A DNA stretch of 64,000 nt from Arthrobacter sp. 9V. GTDB lineage: Bacteria; Actinomycetota; Actinomycetes; Actinomycetales; Micrococcaceae. The notes under the pieces are model-generated. The model was given only the letters and a program-made list of their open reading frames with translations. It had not been told where the DNA came from and searched no databases. Every line of letters begins with the position of its first letter. The stretch's first letter is position 1. The stretch is taken from NCBI RefSeq assembly GCF_902506065.1, contig NZ_LR732912.1, positions 4,431,525 to 4,495,524 of the forward strand, written 5' to 3'. Position numbers and translations under genes: made by a program. Below, piece by piece: positions 54,951 through 63,636 of the stretch.

Positions 54951-57020
54951 TCAGCTCTGGTTTTGATACGCTTCTAAGTCAGCTCGTTGTGGTGATGGCA
55001 CTCGAAGGCCAGAGTGGAAGGCAGCATCGCAGCTCCGATCCAGCAGTGGCGTCAGACCGCCCGTGTGGAAGGGAAAGTTTGCCCCGAGCATCATGCACAG
55101 GTCGATTTGTTCCGGGCCTGCAACCACTCCCTCACGGAGCATATGCTCAACCTCTTCGGCCAATGCCCTTAGAATTTGACCGCGGACCAGCTCAGGATCA
55201 GCATGGCGCTGCGGGGGGAGAAGAGCGGCTGCTTCCGGCGATATTCCGCCGTTCTCATCCAAGAGGCCCGGAAGGCCCGCCTTGACGACGGCGGTGAGTG
55301 TGACCATGCTAGCGAATCGGTCCGGATATACCGACCTCATGCGTTCGCTGATGTGTAGCTGGACGGTTGGCCCAATGAACTGGAGTAGCTGCAAGGGTGT
55401 CATGGGCAAGCCAAGGGGGTCCAGGGCATGATCTATGACAGCAGCGTCCAGGCCGGCGTCGACGCGAGTGAGGACTTCGCAGAGGAGGCGTGTCAGGACA
55501 CGGTTGACCACGAACCCGGCGGAGTCAGTGGTTAGTACGGGGGTCTTACAGAGTCCTTTTGCTAGTTCAAACGCCGTGGACAGCGCTGAGTCTCCGGTCT
55601 GCGGTGTGGCGACGATTTCAACCAGTGGGAGCACGGCGACAGGGTTGAAGAAATGAAGGCCGACAAGCCGCTCGGGATGGGCGAGTCCGGAGCCGATCTG
55701 TTCGATTGAGAGTGCGGATGTGTTCGTCAGGAGCAGTGTGTCGGGTCGTACGATTGACTCAAGTTCGCCGAACACCGCACGCTTCAGCGCCAGTTCTTCA
55801 AAGACGGCCTCGATGACGATGTCGCAAGCGCCGAAATCCGCCTTGTTTGTGGTCCCCGTGATCAGGCTGATCGTGGTCTCGGCCAGTTTGGGGTCCAAAC
55901 GTCCGGACTGAACTTTTTTGTCCAGTTCGGATCCGATGGATTCGAGTGCCGTGTCCACCCGTTCCTGTGAAACGTCCGTCATCAGGACCGGTACCCTGAG
56001 CTGCTGAGCGAACACCAATGCCAGCTGCGTGGCCATCAGTCCGGCGCCAATGACACCTACGGAGCGTATGGGCAGCGGGCGGTCCTCCGGGCGTCCCGCA
56101 GGCTTCTTGCCCAGCGACTGTGTCAGCTGCAGGGCATATATGCTGGCTCGTGCTTCATCCGAAATTAGGAGTCCCCCGAAAGTCTTAGCAGTCGTTTCTC
56201 GCATGTCGGGGTACGGGCCCCCCGTGCCATTTAGGGCACCGGGACGCTGTGCCTGAAGTAGATCCAGGGCACGGTAGGGTGCTGGCGCGGATCCGTGGAG
56301 CCTGGTGTGGAGCTTCTCCCGGACTCCGTTTAAAGAGTCCCAATCCTCGTTGCGCTGTTCGCGGACTGGAGCGATGTCTCCTGCGAGTACAGACGCGGCA
56401 AAATTCAGGGACGAGGTGAGGAAGTCTTTGGCCGGAAGTATCGCGTCCACCAGTCCAAGCTTGTGCGCTGAGCTGGCCGAAAGGTTCTTTCCGGCGAATG
56501 AGTCAGAAACCACAATCTGTGCTGCGGCTTGTGGGCCGAGAAGTTCCAGGGTCCTGGCTATGCCTCCCCAACCGGGAATCAGCCCTAGACGCACCTCGGG
56601 GAGCCCGATCGGTCCGGCCAAGACGGACGCTGTGCGGTAATCCGCATGGAGGGCGAGTTCTAGCCCACCGCCCAGTGCGAGTCCGTTGAGGAATGCAAAC
56701 GTTGGGAGGGGCAGGGCCGCGATTTCGGCAAAAACTTCCGTACCCTGCCTGGCAAGGTCCGCGCCCTGGTCAGCGGTAGTTGCTTCTGTGATGTTCTTGA
56801 GGTCCGCGCCAGCGCAGAAGGCCCGCCCTGCACCGATGATGGCGAGTGCGTCGATGGTTTGGGTGGTGACCGCTCGAACGGCGCCGGTGAGTTTGGCCAG
56901 TGAAGCAGGTCCCAGTGTGGGTGGCCGCCGTCCTCCGCCGTCGAGAGCCAATATGGCGAACCTGAATCCCCCATGCTCAGCGTAAGTGGTTCGTACTTCT
57001 GTCATTTGCTCGTTAGTCAT
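54951..57020 (-). CDS. FadB-type enoyl-CoA hydratase/3-hydroxyacyl-CoA dehydrogenase
   Basis: A protein of about 689 residues. The N-terminal crotonase domain has IIGAGRAFCAGADLKNI and LNGLALGGGLELALHADYR (oxyanion hole), then LPEVRLGLIPGWGG. The dehydrogenase half begins RSVGVIGAGLMATQLALV, with the usual final glycine of the loop replaced by alanine, and contains LVGLHFFNPVAVLPLVEIV. It performs two successive beta-oxidation steps. The ATG at 57020 is chosen for GTGGAG six bases upstream. A decayed relative lies at 33.7 kb. Confidence 0.9.
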   Translation of the reverse strand: MTNEQMTEVRTTYAEHGGFRFAILALDGGGRRPPTLGPASLAKLTGAVRAVTTQTIDALAIIGAGRAFCAGADLKNITEATTADQGADLARQGTEVFAEIAALPLPTFAFLNGLALGGGLELALHADYRTASVLAGPIGLPEVRLGLIPGWGGIARTLELLGPQAAAQIVVSDSFAGKNLSASSAHKLGLVDAILPAKDFLTSSLNFAASVLAGDIAPVREQRNEDWDSLNGVREKLHTRLHGSAPAPYRALDLLQAQRPGALNGTGGPYPDMRETTAKTFGGLLISDEARASIYALQLTQSLGKKPAGRPEDRPLPIRSVGVIGAGLMATQLALVFAQQLRVPVLMTDVSQERVDTALESIGSELDKKVQSGRLDPKLAETTISLITGTTNKADFGACDIVIEAVFEELALKRAVFGELESIVRPDTLLLTNTSALSIEQIGSGLAHPERLVGLHFFNPVAVLPLVEIVATPQTGDSALSTAFELAKGLCKTPVLTTDSAGFVVNRVLTRLLCEVLTRVDAGLDAAVIDHALDPLGLPMTPLQLLQFIGPTVQLHISERMRSVYPDRFASMVTLTAVVKAGLPGLLDENGGISPEAAALLPPQRHADPELVRGQILRALAEEVEHMLREGVVAGPEQIDLCMMLGANFPFHTGGLTPLLDRSCDAAFHSGLRVPSPQRADLEAYQNQS

Positions 57021-57342
57021 TGGAGTCTCCACGATCTGGGAATCATTCCCGGCAATTGGTGCGCCATCCGGAGGCTGGAGTCCGGTACCAGCGCTAATCT
57101 AACCCGCGTCATCTCCCCTCGTGATCAGAGAAGGAAGCGTCCCTCACATGGATGGTCCGGGAACAAATCGCGTCGAATCAGGTCACCACCGGAATGGCGC
57201 GCCACAGATTTGCGGGGGCCAACACTTCGTTCAAGGCAGGCACCGTCGCTGGCTCTGGGTGTCGGCAATGAGTCGGTGTGACGAGACGTCAGGCGGTCAG
57301 CCCTTGTCGTCGTTAGGCGAGCAGGAGCCTGCGGCAGACGGC

Positions 57343-57702
57343 TTAACTGGCCTGTGTGCTGCCGCCCTTCGGAGGTCGGCGCAGGCAGTAGCCATCGTCT
57401 GAAAGGAGCATGACGCGACCATGCCCGCCGTTCATCCATATCCAAACTGTCGATCCGTCAGACATGAATGAATCGACCGTACCGACGCCGGTTATCTTGC
57501 CGCTATGCAGGATTTCGACGAGTTCTCCTTCGAACAGGGAATCCCACGCCAAGCATGATGGCTGCTGCCCGTTGTCGTTGAGAGACGCCTCATCCCGGCG
57601 CGCCATGGTGTGGACCGGGTGAAATTGACGCTCATGGATGATTTGTTCCGGGGAAGGCCTGATGTTCATAAGGTACTGGTTCCTAACAAATGGGTGTTCC
57701 AA
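57343..57702 (-). CDS. Small hypothetical protein
   Basis: A 119-residue protein, possibly starting at MNIRPSPEQ. The C-terminal half reads SLFEGELVEILHSGKITGVG then STVWIWMNGGHGRVMLLSDD, a compact beta-rich pattern. A similar peptide (SVLWVWLDGGRGRIALYADE) is encoded near 62400 on the same strand, supporting a real family. It lies divergent from the ThDP gene. The function is unknown. Confidence 0.5.
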   Translation of the reverse strand: MEHPFVRNQYLMNIRPSPEQIIHERQFHPVHTMARRDEASLNDNGQQPSCLAWDSLFEGELVEILHSGKITGVGTVDSFMSDGSTVWIWMNGGHGRVMLLSDDGYCLRRPPKGGSTQAS

Positions 57703-57931
57703 CTACGCGATCTTGTTGGTGGCTCGGGAGCGGCTTGAGGTCGCTGGCTACTTGATCGCGTGTTCCATCCATACGGCAGCTCGCTCGACGGTCGGCACGC
57801 GGACAAGTCTGGATCCAAGTCCGACGAATCCGTGGACGATTCATTTTGTGCTTAGTGATCCCACGCAGGCCCCCAATGCGAGGATCCCGCCGTCTCGAGC
57901 GCTCTGGAGAGCTTATAGACACGCTTCCAGC

Positions 57932-57968
57932 GATGTCAACATATGAAATGATTACCAAATAATGCAAG
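57932..57968. promoter_or_regulatory. Putative IclR operator, copy 2
   Basis: GATGTCAAC, ATATGAAATGATTA and CAAATAATG match copy 1 at 37283-37319. It lies 90-127 bases before the ThDP gene start, a suitable operator or activator position. Confidence 0.55.
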
Positions 57969-58058
57969 TTGCTTCCGATCGTAAGAGGTATCAGTATTTG
58001 ACACGCAGTACAGATAATGAAATATTGTGAAGCAACAAAGAAAGAATCTGGAGGAATT

Positions 58059-59768
58059 ATGAGCACCACCGTCGCTGACATAATTGCCGCGGCCCTGCGC
58101 CGGCACGGAATAACGATGATTTTCGGGCAGAGCAACCCCACGGCCCTCATGCTCGCTGCTGAGAAGATCGGCATCAGACAAGTTTTCTACCGCACCGAGA
58201 ACGCCGCGGGAGTGATGGCGGACGGCTACTCACGAATCTCCAGTCAGATTGGTGTCGTCGCAGCCCAAAACGGTCCTGCTGCGACACTCCTTGTTGCGCC
58301 GATGGCTGAAGCAATGAAAGCTTCAATTCCGATGCTGGTACTGGTGCAGGAAGTCCCGGCCGCGAATCGGGATCGCAATGCCTTCCAGGAGCTCGACCAC
58401 TTCGCTTTATTTGCGGGGGTCTCGAAGTGGACTCGACGCATAGACGACCCGGCACGCGCCGAAGATAATGTGGACCTCGCCATCACCGTGGCTAACAGCG
58501 GGCGCCCGGGCCCAGTCGTGCTGCTGCTCCCTAAAGATGTTCTCGATCTTAACGCGCAGCCTAGCCGCTTTCATCGATCGCGGAATCTAGGTGGATTTCC
58601 CCTGGACCGCCCACGACCGGAGGCTAGTGCCGTGGCCCACGCCGCGGAACTTCTTGCGAATGCGCGTTCGCCACTAGTCATTGCCGGCGGCGGCGTTCAT
58701 ATATCTCAAGCCACCAACGAGCTGGCAGCCCTTCAGGGCCGTGCCCATCTCCCCGTCGCAACGACAAACATGGGCAAGGGCGCCATCGATGAGACAGCCC
58801 CGTTGTCGCTTGGCGTCGCAGCAAACGTGACCGGCGAACACGGGCCAGCATATTTTCACCTGCCCCTTATCTCGCAGGCGGACGTGGTGCTCCTTGTCGG
58901 GACGCGAACCAACGAGAACGGCACGGACGGCTGGAGCCTCACTTCACCGGACGCAACGTATATCCACATCGATGTCGATGGTCTCGAAGTTGGCCGGAAC
59001 TATGAGGCTATACGCCTAGTAGGAGACGCCCGTTCGGCGTTGGCCGATCTGACCGCGGCTTTTGACCACGTCGATTTGACCAAAAGAGAGTCGGCGTCGC
59101 CAGAGCTCGCAGCAACCATCGAGGAAGGCCGTCGGAGGCATGCCACTGCCGTGGAGGCTCTAGTAACCTCCGACAGCACACCGATCGCACCGGAGCGTCT
59201 CCTCTCTGAGCTTGACACCCTTCTCAACCCCGAGGACATCGTCGTCGCCGACGCCAGTTATGCCTCGATCTGGGTGACCAGTTACCTCACGGCGAAGCGA
59301 GCGGGCCAGCGTTTCCTCGTTCCCCGGGGCCTCGCCGGCCTGGGATGGGGCTATCCCCTCGGGATCGGCGCGAAGCTGGCAAATCCCGAGGCCCGCGTCG
59401 TGTCCATCGTCGGGGACGGGGGCTTCGCGCACGTCTGGTCGGAGGTGGAAACGGCTGTCCGAGAAAATATCCCGGTCGTCGTCATCATCCTGAACAACAA
59501 GGTGCTGGCCTACCAGCGCCATGCCGAGAACTACTTCTTCGGCACAACCACAACAGCCATCGAATTCGCCCCGGTAGACCACGCCGCCATGGCTCGCACG
59601 GTCGGCGCACACGGCGTCACCGTACAACATGCGGACGACATCGGCCCGGCCTTGAAATCTGCGCTCGAGTCAAACAGAACTACGGTCATCGATGTAATGA
59701 CCGACCCGGATGCATATGCGCCCGTACGCGCCTGGGATGAGAAACCAGGCCGAATCAACGGGGAATAG
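58059..59768 (+). CDS. ThDP-dependent decarboxylase/acetolactate synthase-like enzyme
   Basis: A 569-residue enzyme of the benzoylformate decarboxylase/acetohydroxyacid synthase group. Catalytic glutamate E47 lies in YRTENAAGVMADGYSR; the ThDP-binding motif GDGG, followed by LNN, lies at about 453-482 (GDGGFAHVWSEVE to VIILNN). GGAGG five bases before the ATG fixes the start. It probably decarboxylates a 2-oxo acid to an aldehyde, which the adjacent aldehyde dehydrogenase would oxidise. Oxalyl-CoA decarboxylase or a carboligase are alternatives. Confidence 0.85.
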   Translation: MSTTVADIIAAALRRHGITMIFGQSNPTALMLAAEKIGIRQVFYRTENAAGVMADGYSRISSQIGVVAAQNGPAATLLVAPMAEAMKASIPMLVLVQEVPAANRDRNAFQELDHFALFAGVSKWTRRIDDPARAEDNVDLAITVANSGRPGPVVLLLPKDVLDLNAQPSRFHRSRNLGGFPLDRPRPEASAVAHAAELLANARSPLVIAGGGVHISQATNELAALQGRAHLPVATTNMGKGAIDETAPLSLGVAANVTGEHGPAYFHLPLISQADVVLLVGTRTNENGTDGWSLTSPDATYIHIDVDGLEVGRNYEAIRLVGDARSALADLTAAFDHVDLTKRESASPELAATIEEGRRRHATAVEALVTSDSTPIAPERLLSELDTLLNPEDIVVADASYASIWVTSYLTAKRAGQRFLVPRGLAGLGWGYPLGIGAKLANPEARVVSIVGDGGFAHVWSEVETAVRENIPVVVIILNNKVLAYQRHAENYFFGTTTTAIEFAPVDHAAMARTVGAHGVTVQHADDIGPALKSALESNRTTVIDVMTDPDAYAPVRAWDEKPGRINGE

Positions 59769-59844
59769 CGCAACAAACCGACTGCAGCGCGGAGGACTTC
59801 GCGCTGCGCTCAAAACAAAATTCGCCCACATGAGAGGCCGACAG

Positions 59845-61320
59845 ATGTACAAAGAACGTGAGGCAGGACTGTTGGCAATGGTCCCGACGGGCCTGCTGAT
59901 CAACGGCGAGTGGCGTCCGGCCGCGTCCGGGGAGACCTTCGAGATCGAGGACCCGGCCACGGGCAAGGTCCTGTTGAGTATTGCTGACGCGGGTCCGGAG
60001 GACGGCAGGGCGGCGTTGGCCGCGGCCGCTGCCGCGCAGGATTCCTGGGCGCAGGTCCCGGCCCGTGAGCGCGGGGAGATCCTGCGCCGCGCCTTTGAGC
60101 TGGTCACGGCACGTGCGGAGGATTTTGCGCTGCTGATGACCATGGAGATGGGCAAGCCGCTGGCCGAGGCCCGCGGCGAGGTCACCTATGGGGCGGAGTT
60201 CCTGCGCTGGTTCTCCGAGGAAGCCGTCCGCGCGTTCGGCCGGTACTCGGTCTCTCCGGACGGGAAGTCCCGGCTGCTGGTGACCAAGAAGCCGGTGGGC
60301 CCGTGCTTGCTGATCACGCCGTGGAACTTCCCGCTAGCGATGGCCACCCGCAAGATCGCCCCGGCTGTGGCTGCCGGCTGCACGATGGTGCTCAAATCCC
60401 CCAACCTGACCCCGCTGACCTCGCAACTGTTCGCCGCTGTAATGCAGGAGGCGGGCCTTCCGGCCGGTGTCCTGAACGTCATCCCGACCTCGACGGCCGG
60501 TGCCACAACCGGGCCGTTGATCAAGGATCAGCGCCTGCGCAAGCTCTCCTTCACCGGTTCCACCGAGGTCGGCCGCCGGCTGCTCTCGGACGCGTCCGAA
60601 ACGGTGCTGCGAACCTCCATGGAGCTCGGCGGCAACGCCCCGTTCGTGGTGTTCGAGGACGCCGACATTGACGCGGCCGTGGCCGGGGCGATGCTGGCAA
60701 AACTGAGGAACATGGGCGAGGCCTGCACCGCGGCAAACCGGTTCATCGTGCACGAGTCCCTCGCCGGCGAATTCGCGGAAAAGTTCGCCGCGAAGATGAA
60801 GGACATGACCACCGCCCGCGGCACCGAGCCGGAGTCCATGGTAGGTCCGCTGATCGATGCGAAGAGCCGGGACAGGGTCCACGAACTCGTCACCGACGCC
60901 CTGGCCTCCGGGGCCGTGGCCCTGGCAGGCGGCGGACCGGTGGACGGGCCGGGCTACTTCTACCAGCCCACCATCCTCACCGGCGTCACGGAGGGCACCC
61001 GGATCCTGTCCGAGGAAATCTTCGGACCCGTCGCACCGATCATCACCTTCGACACCGAGGACGAGGCGATCCGCCTGGCCAACAACACCGAATACGGCCT
61101 GGCCGCGTACGTCTTCACGAACGACCTGAACCGCGGCATCCGGATGGGCGAACGCCTCGAGACCGGCATGCTCGGCCTGAACGCCGGCGTGATTTCCAAC
61201 GCCGCGGCCCCGTTCGGCGGGGTTAAGCAGTCCGGTCTGGGCCGTGAAGGCGGCCTGGAGGGCATCGAGGAATACCTCTACACCCAGTACACCGGCATTT
61301 CAGACCCCTACGCTGGATGA
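59845..61320 (+). CDS. Aldehyde dehydrogenase, succinate-semialdehyde type
   Basis: A 491-residue enzyme with N161 (ITPWNFP), K184 (MVLKSPN), E260 (MELGGNAP) and C294 (NMGEACTAANR). The GEACTAANR context and FEDADIDAAVAGA are typical of GabD-like succinate-semialdehyde dehydrogenases, though related aldehydes are possible. GAGAGG seven bases before the ATG at 59845 supports this start. It follows the ThDP gene on the same strand and has a decayed relative at 37.3-38.5 kb. Confidence 0.88.
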   Translation: MYKEREAGLLAMVPTGLLINGEWRPAASGETFEIEDPATGKVLLSIADAGPEDGRAALAAAAAAQDSWAQVPARERGEILRRAFELVTARAEDFALLMTMEMGKPLAEARGEVTYGAEFLRWFSEEAVRAFGRYSVSPDGKSRLLVTKKPVGPCLLITPWNFPLAMATRKIAPAVAAGCTMVLKSPNLTPLTSQLFAAVMQEAGLPAGVLNVIPTSTAGATTGPLIKDQRLRKLSFTGSTEVGRRLLSDASETVLRTSMELGGNAPFVVFEDADIDAAVAGAMLAKLRNMGEACTAANRFIVHESLAGEFAEKFAAKMKDMTTARGTEPESMVGPLIDAKSRDRVHELVTDALASGAVALAGGGPVDGPGYFYQPTILTGVTEGTRILSEEIFGPVAPIITFDTEDEAIRLANNTEYGLAAYVFTNDLNRGIRMGERLETGMLGLNAGVISNAAAPFGGVKQSGLGREGGLEGIEEYLYTQYTGISDPYAG

Positions 61321-61357
61321 CGGGCGCCTTCCTTCCCGGGCAGGGACAAAGGAAACC

Positions 61358-61394
61358 ACCAGGGCCTCCCTCCTCGCAACTGGGAGGCCCTGGT
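61358..61394 (+). terminator. Strong terminator hairpin
   Basis: A perfect 13-bp GC-rich stem (ACCAGGGCCTCCC with its complement) encloses an 11-base loop, about 40 bases after the aldehyde dehydrogenase stop, followed by TTTGG. Confidence 0.85.
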
Positions 61395-61474
61395 TTGGAG
61401 GGGCCACATGCAACGTCAGGCGTATGCGGCCCTGAGATAGAAAGCCCTCTTTGATGGGAAGTAAGGGGAGCACT

Positions 61475-61933
61475 ATGTGGACAACAACCTCAAGGGTAAT
61501 CCTCAAAATTGAGGACTCTGGATCAAAGGACCAGCAGCTTGACGAGGCCTGTGCATTGCTACGCACGGAAGCTACAGATTGCGGCGTTCTGGTTACCCAG
61601 GTCGACTACTTCACGTTCGAGATAGCGCTCAGTCCTACCGTCGGGTTAGGCGTCACCCATGAAATCGATCTGCTCAGAAGTGCGGCAGACCTGGATGCTC
61701 CAGTGATCCCGCTCATGCAGGAACGTGATGCCCGGCCCCCGAAAGGACCGTCTGTGCCAGAGTCACGAGAATACGGCCTCGCCAGAGACAAACACTACGA
61801 AGAGGCGGACAAACATCCGATATCGATTTGGACAAGCCTCGCTCCCGGTGATGCCATATCACTCAAGGGGCTGACACCACCGTCGAAACCAAGACAAGCG
61901 ACGGCCTCATCATCTGGATCAGAGACGAGCTAA
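61475..61933 (+). CDS. Hypothetical protein
   Basis: A protein of about 152 residues. The ATG at 61475 follows AAGGGGAG at a suitable distance and is preferred over an upstream start. It contains VILKIEDSGSKDQQLDEACALL and LGVTHEIDLLRSA, no transmembrane segment, and a polar Ser/Gly-rich tail. No family was recognised. Confidence 0.45.
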   Translation: MWTTTSRVILKIEDSGSKDQQLDEACALLRTEATDCGVLVTQVDYFTFEIALSPTVGLGVTHEIDLLRSAADLDAPVIPLMQERDARPPKGPSVPESREYGLARDKHYEEADKHPISIWTSLAPGDAISLKGLTPPSKPRQATASSSGSETS

Positions 61934-62339
61934 ACGAGAGAAAACTGTTCCATTTCGTGAGTGTCAGTCTGTGCGTGTAATCCAATGACAGTGGCGTTAT
62001 GGAGCGCCGGCATAGGGGCATTGATGCTGTCCGGCTCCATGTGCTCATCCCAGATGGGCGCAGTTGTCACGCCAAACTAAACGACAGTATTAACGCAAGA
62101 CCTGATGTCCGCTTGGCCTAGGGCAGCCCCCTGATTATCCTTGTAGCTCGCTCTCGGTGCCATTTTCTTTTCCGCTCGGTGCGGACGACAACCCAGTTCT
62201 GGAGCGACCAAGTTGCAATCTCGCCCACTCCCCACCATTTACGGAAGGACAACGGGCCCGCCGAAGCTCCACTGGTACTCGTCCATGTTCGATTTCATCT
62301 ATTGGTACATCTTTCCGGAGTCAGCCCAGTGGCTCCTCC

Positions 62340-62500
62340 TGGTTTTGAGTGTCTCCAAGGTGGGAGTATTCGGATAGCCAAACACGTGTGCCCTCGTCGG
62401 CATAGAGCGCTATGCGTCCCCGACCTCCATCCAGCCAAACCCAAAGGACGGAGGCATCCGGCGCACATCGTTCGCGGGAGGATCGGACATGCTCAAAACT
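62340..62500 (-). pseudogene. Fragment related to the small protein at 57343
   Basis: One minus-strand frame reads DASVLWVWLDGGRGRIALY then ADEGTRVWLSEY, similar to STVWIWMNGGHGRVMLLSDD at 57.4 kb. The preceding start and frame are not intact. The rest of 61934-62743 has no supportable gene. Confidence 0.45.
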
Positions 62501-62743
62501 CCGAAGGGAGTTGCGCTAGCGCCAGCCCGAGCTGATAGTCGTGACGATAATCGGTCATGGTATTCCTCCTCAAGACGTGGGTCGCGTCCGGGGCGCCCGA
62601 TAAATGGATGCCGAAGTAGAGCCCGAAGCATGCCCAGCTCATGCCTTCCGCCGCACGAAATACCTCGAGCCGTTGAATGACCCGCAATGCGGCGAACTCG
62701 AAAGGTATCGACTTCTTCACTCCATTCACTACAGAGCGGAGGT

Positions 62744-63595
62744 TCAGGACTGTCGGGCGAGGTTTGCCCGCAGGACCTCTTCGAGGTTTAGCTCGACCTC
62801 GCGCGTGTGAGCGCCAGCCGCAAGTGCTGCCTTAGCGAGTTCCCCGGATGCAGGGGTGAATGTTTCCCCGAGGTAGCGGTCCTCCGCCCGCAGTGCAGCC
62901 TCGAGTGGGCCGTCGGCGGCGTCGATCGCCTTAGTAGCTGCGACGCGGACACCTGCGGGCAGGTTGGCGATGGTCAGCGCGACCCAGTCGACGTAATCGT
63001 CCAGTTCCGCGGCGGGCAAGGCCCGGTTTACCCATCCCCAATGCTCGGCGGTCGCTGCGTCGATGAGGCCGCCTGTGAGCACGATTTCGAGGGCACGAGC
63101 GCGACCCACGAGACGAGGCAGGTGAGCAGTTGCGCCAGCGCCGGGGACGATGCCCGTCAGGGTCTCAAACTGGCCGAATGCGGCAGTTTCGAGCGCTGCG
63201 AAGCGGAGGTCCAAGCTGGACATCATCTCGGGGCCGCCGCCACGGGCAAGTCCTGCGACCTTCGCGATGGTTGTCTGGGACAGGCGCCTCCAGCGTTCGT
63301 GGAGCCGCATCATCGGGCCGGTGCCGACGAGGGTTTCCTCCGCGATCGGGAGGGTAGCGTACGTCTCAGGGTTTTCGACGAATGTCAGGTCGCCATGGGC
63401 TATAAAGAACTCAGGATTGGCGCTTTGGACGACGATGACGTGCAGGTCAGGATCGTTCTCGGCCGATGCAGCGACGGCGTCCAGGTCGAGGAGGAGCTGA
63501 GCCGTCATGAGGTTGACGGGCGGGACATCGATCGAGACCCACAGCACACCGTCCTGGCGCTTGAGAAGGAGGGTGGTCAGAGACTGTTTGGGCAT
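62744..63595 (-). CDS. Enoyl-CoA hydratase/isomerase family protein
   Basis: A protein of about 283 residues from the ATG at 63595. Crotonase features are SANPEFFIAHGDLT, VAGLARGGGPEMMSSLDLRFA (oxyanion hole) and FETLTGIVPGAGATAHLPRL. It hydrates or isomerises an enoyl-CoA. A longer open frame extends upstream through the regulator promoter, but its extra 56 residues look non-coding. It is divergent from the HxlR gene, with an AGGTAT dyad between them. Confidence 0.83.
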   Translation of the reverse strand: MPKQSLTTLLLKRQDGVLWVSIDVPPVNLMTAQLLLDLDAVAASAENDPDLHVIVVQSANPEFFIAHGDLTFVENPETYATLPIAEETLVGTGPMMRLHERWRRLSQTTIAKVAGLARGGGPEMMSSLDLRFAALETAAFGQFETLTGIVPGAGATAHLPRLVGRARALEIVLTGGLIDAATAEHWGWVNRALPAAELDDYVDWVALTIANLPAGVRVAATKAIDAADGPLEAALRAEDRYLGETFTPASGELAKAALAAGAHTREVELNLEEVLRANLARQS

Positions 63596-63612
63596 GGGTT
63601 TCCTTATGTAGT

Positions 63613-63631
63613 AGGTATCTCTGGTATACCT
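63613..63631. promoter_or_regulatory. Dyad between hxlR-type gene and hydratase gene
   Basis: AGGTAT and ATACCT are separated by seven bases in the 41-base divergent intergenic region; CTGGTATACCTGGTAC repeats the CTGGTA unit. It is the probable operator of the HxlR regulator. Confidence 0.55.
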
Positions 63632-63636
63632 GGTAC

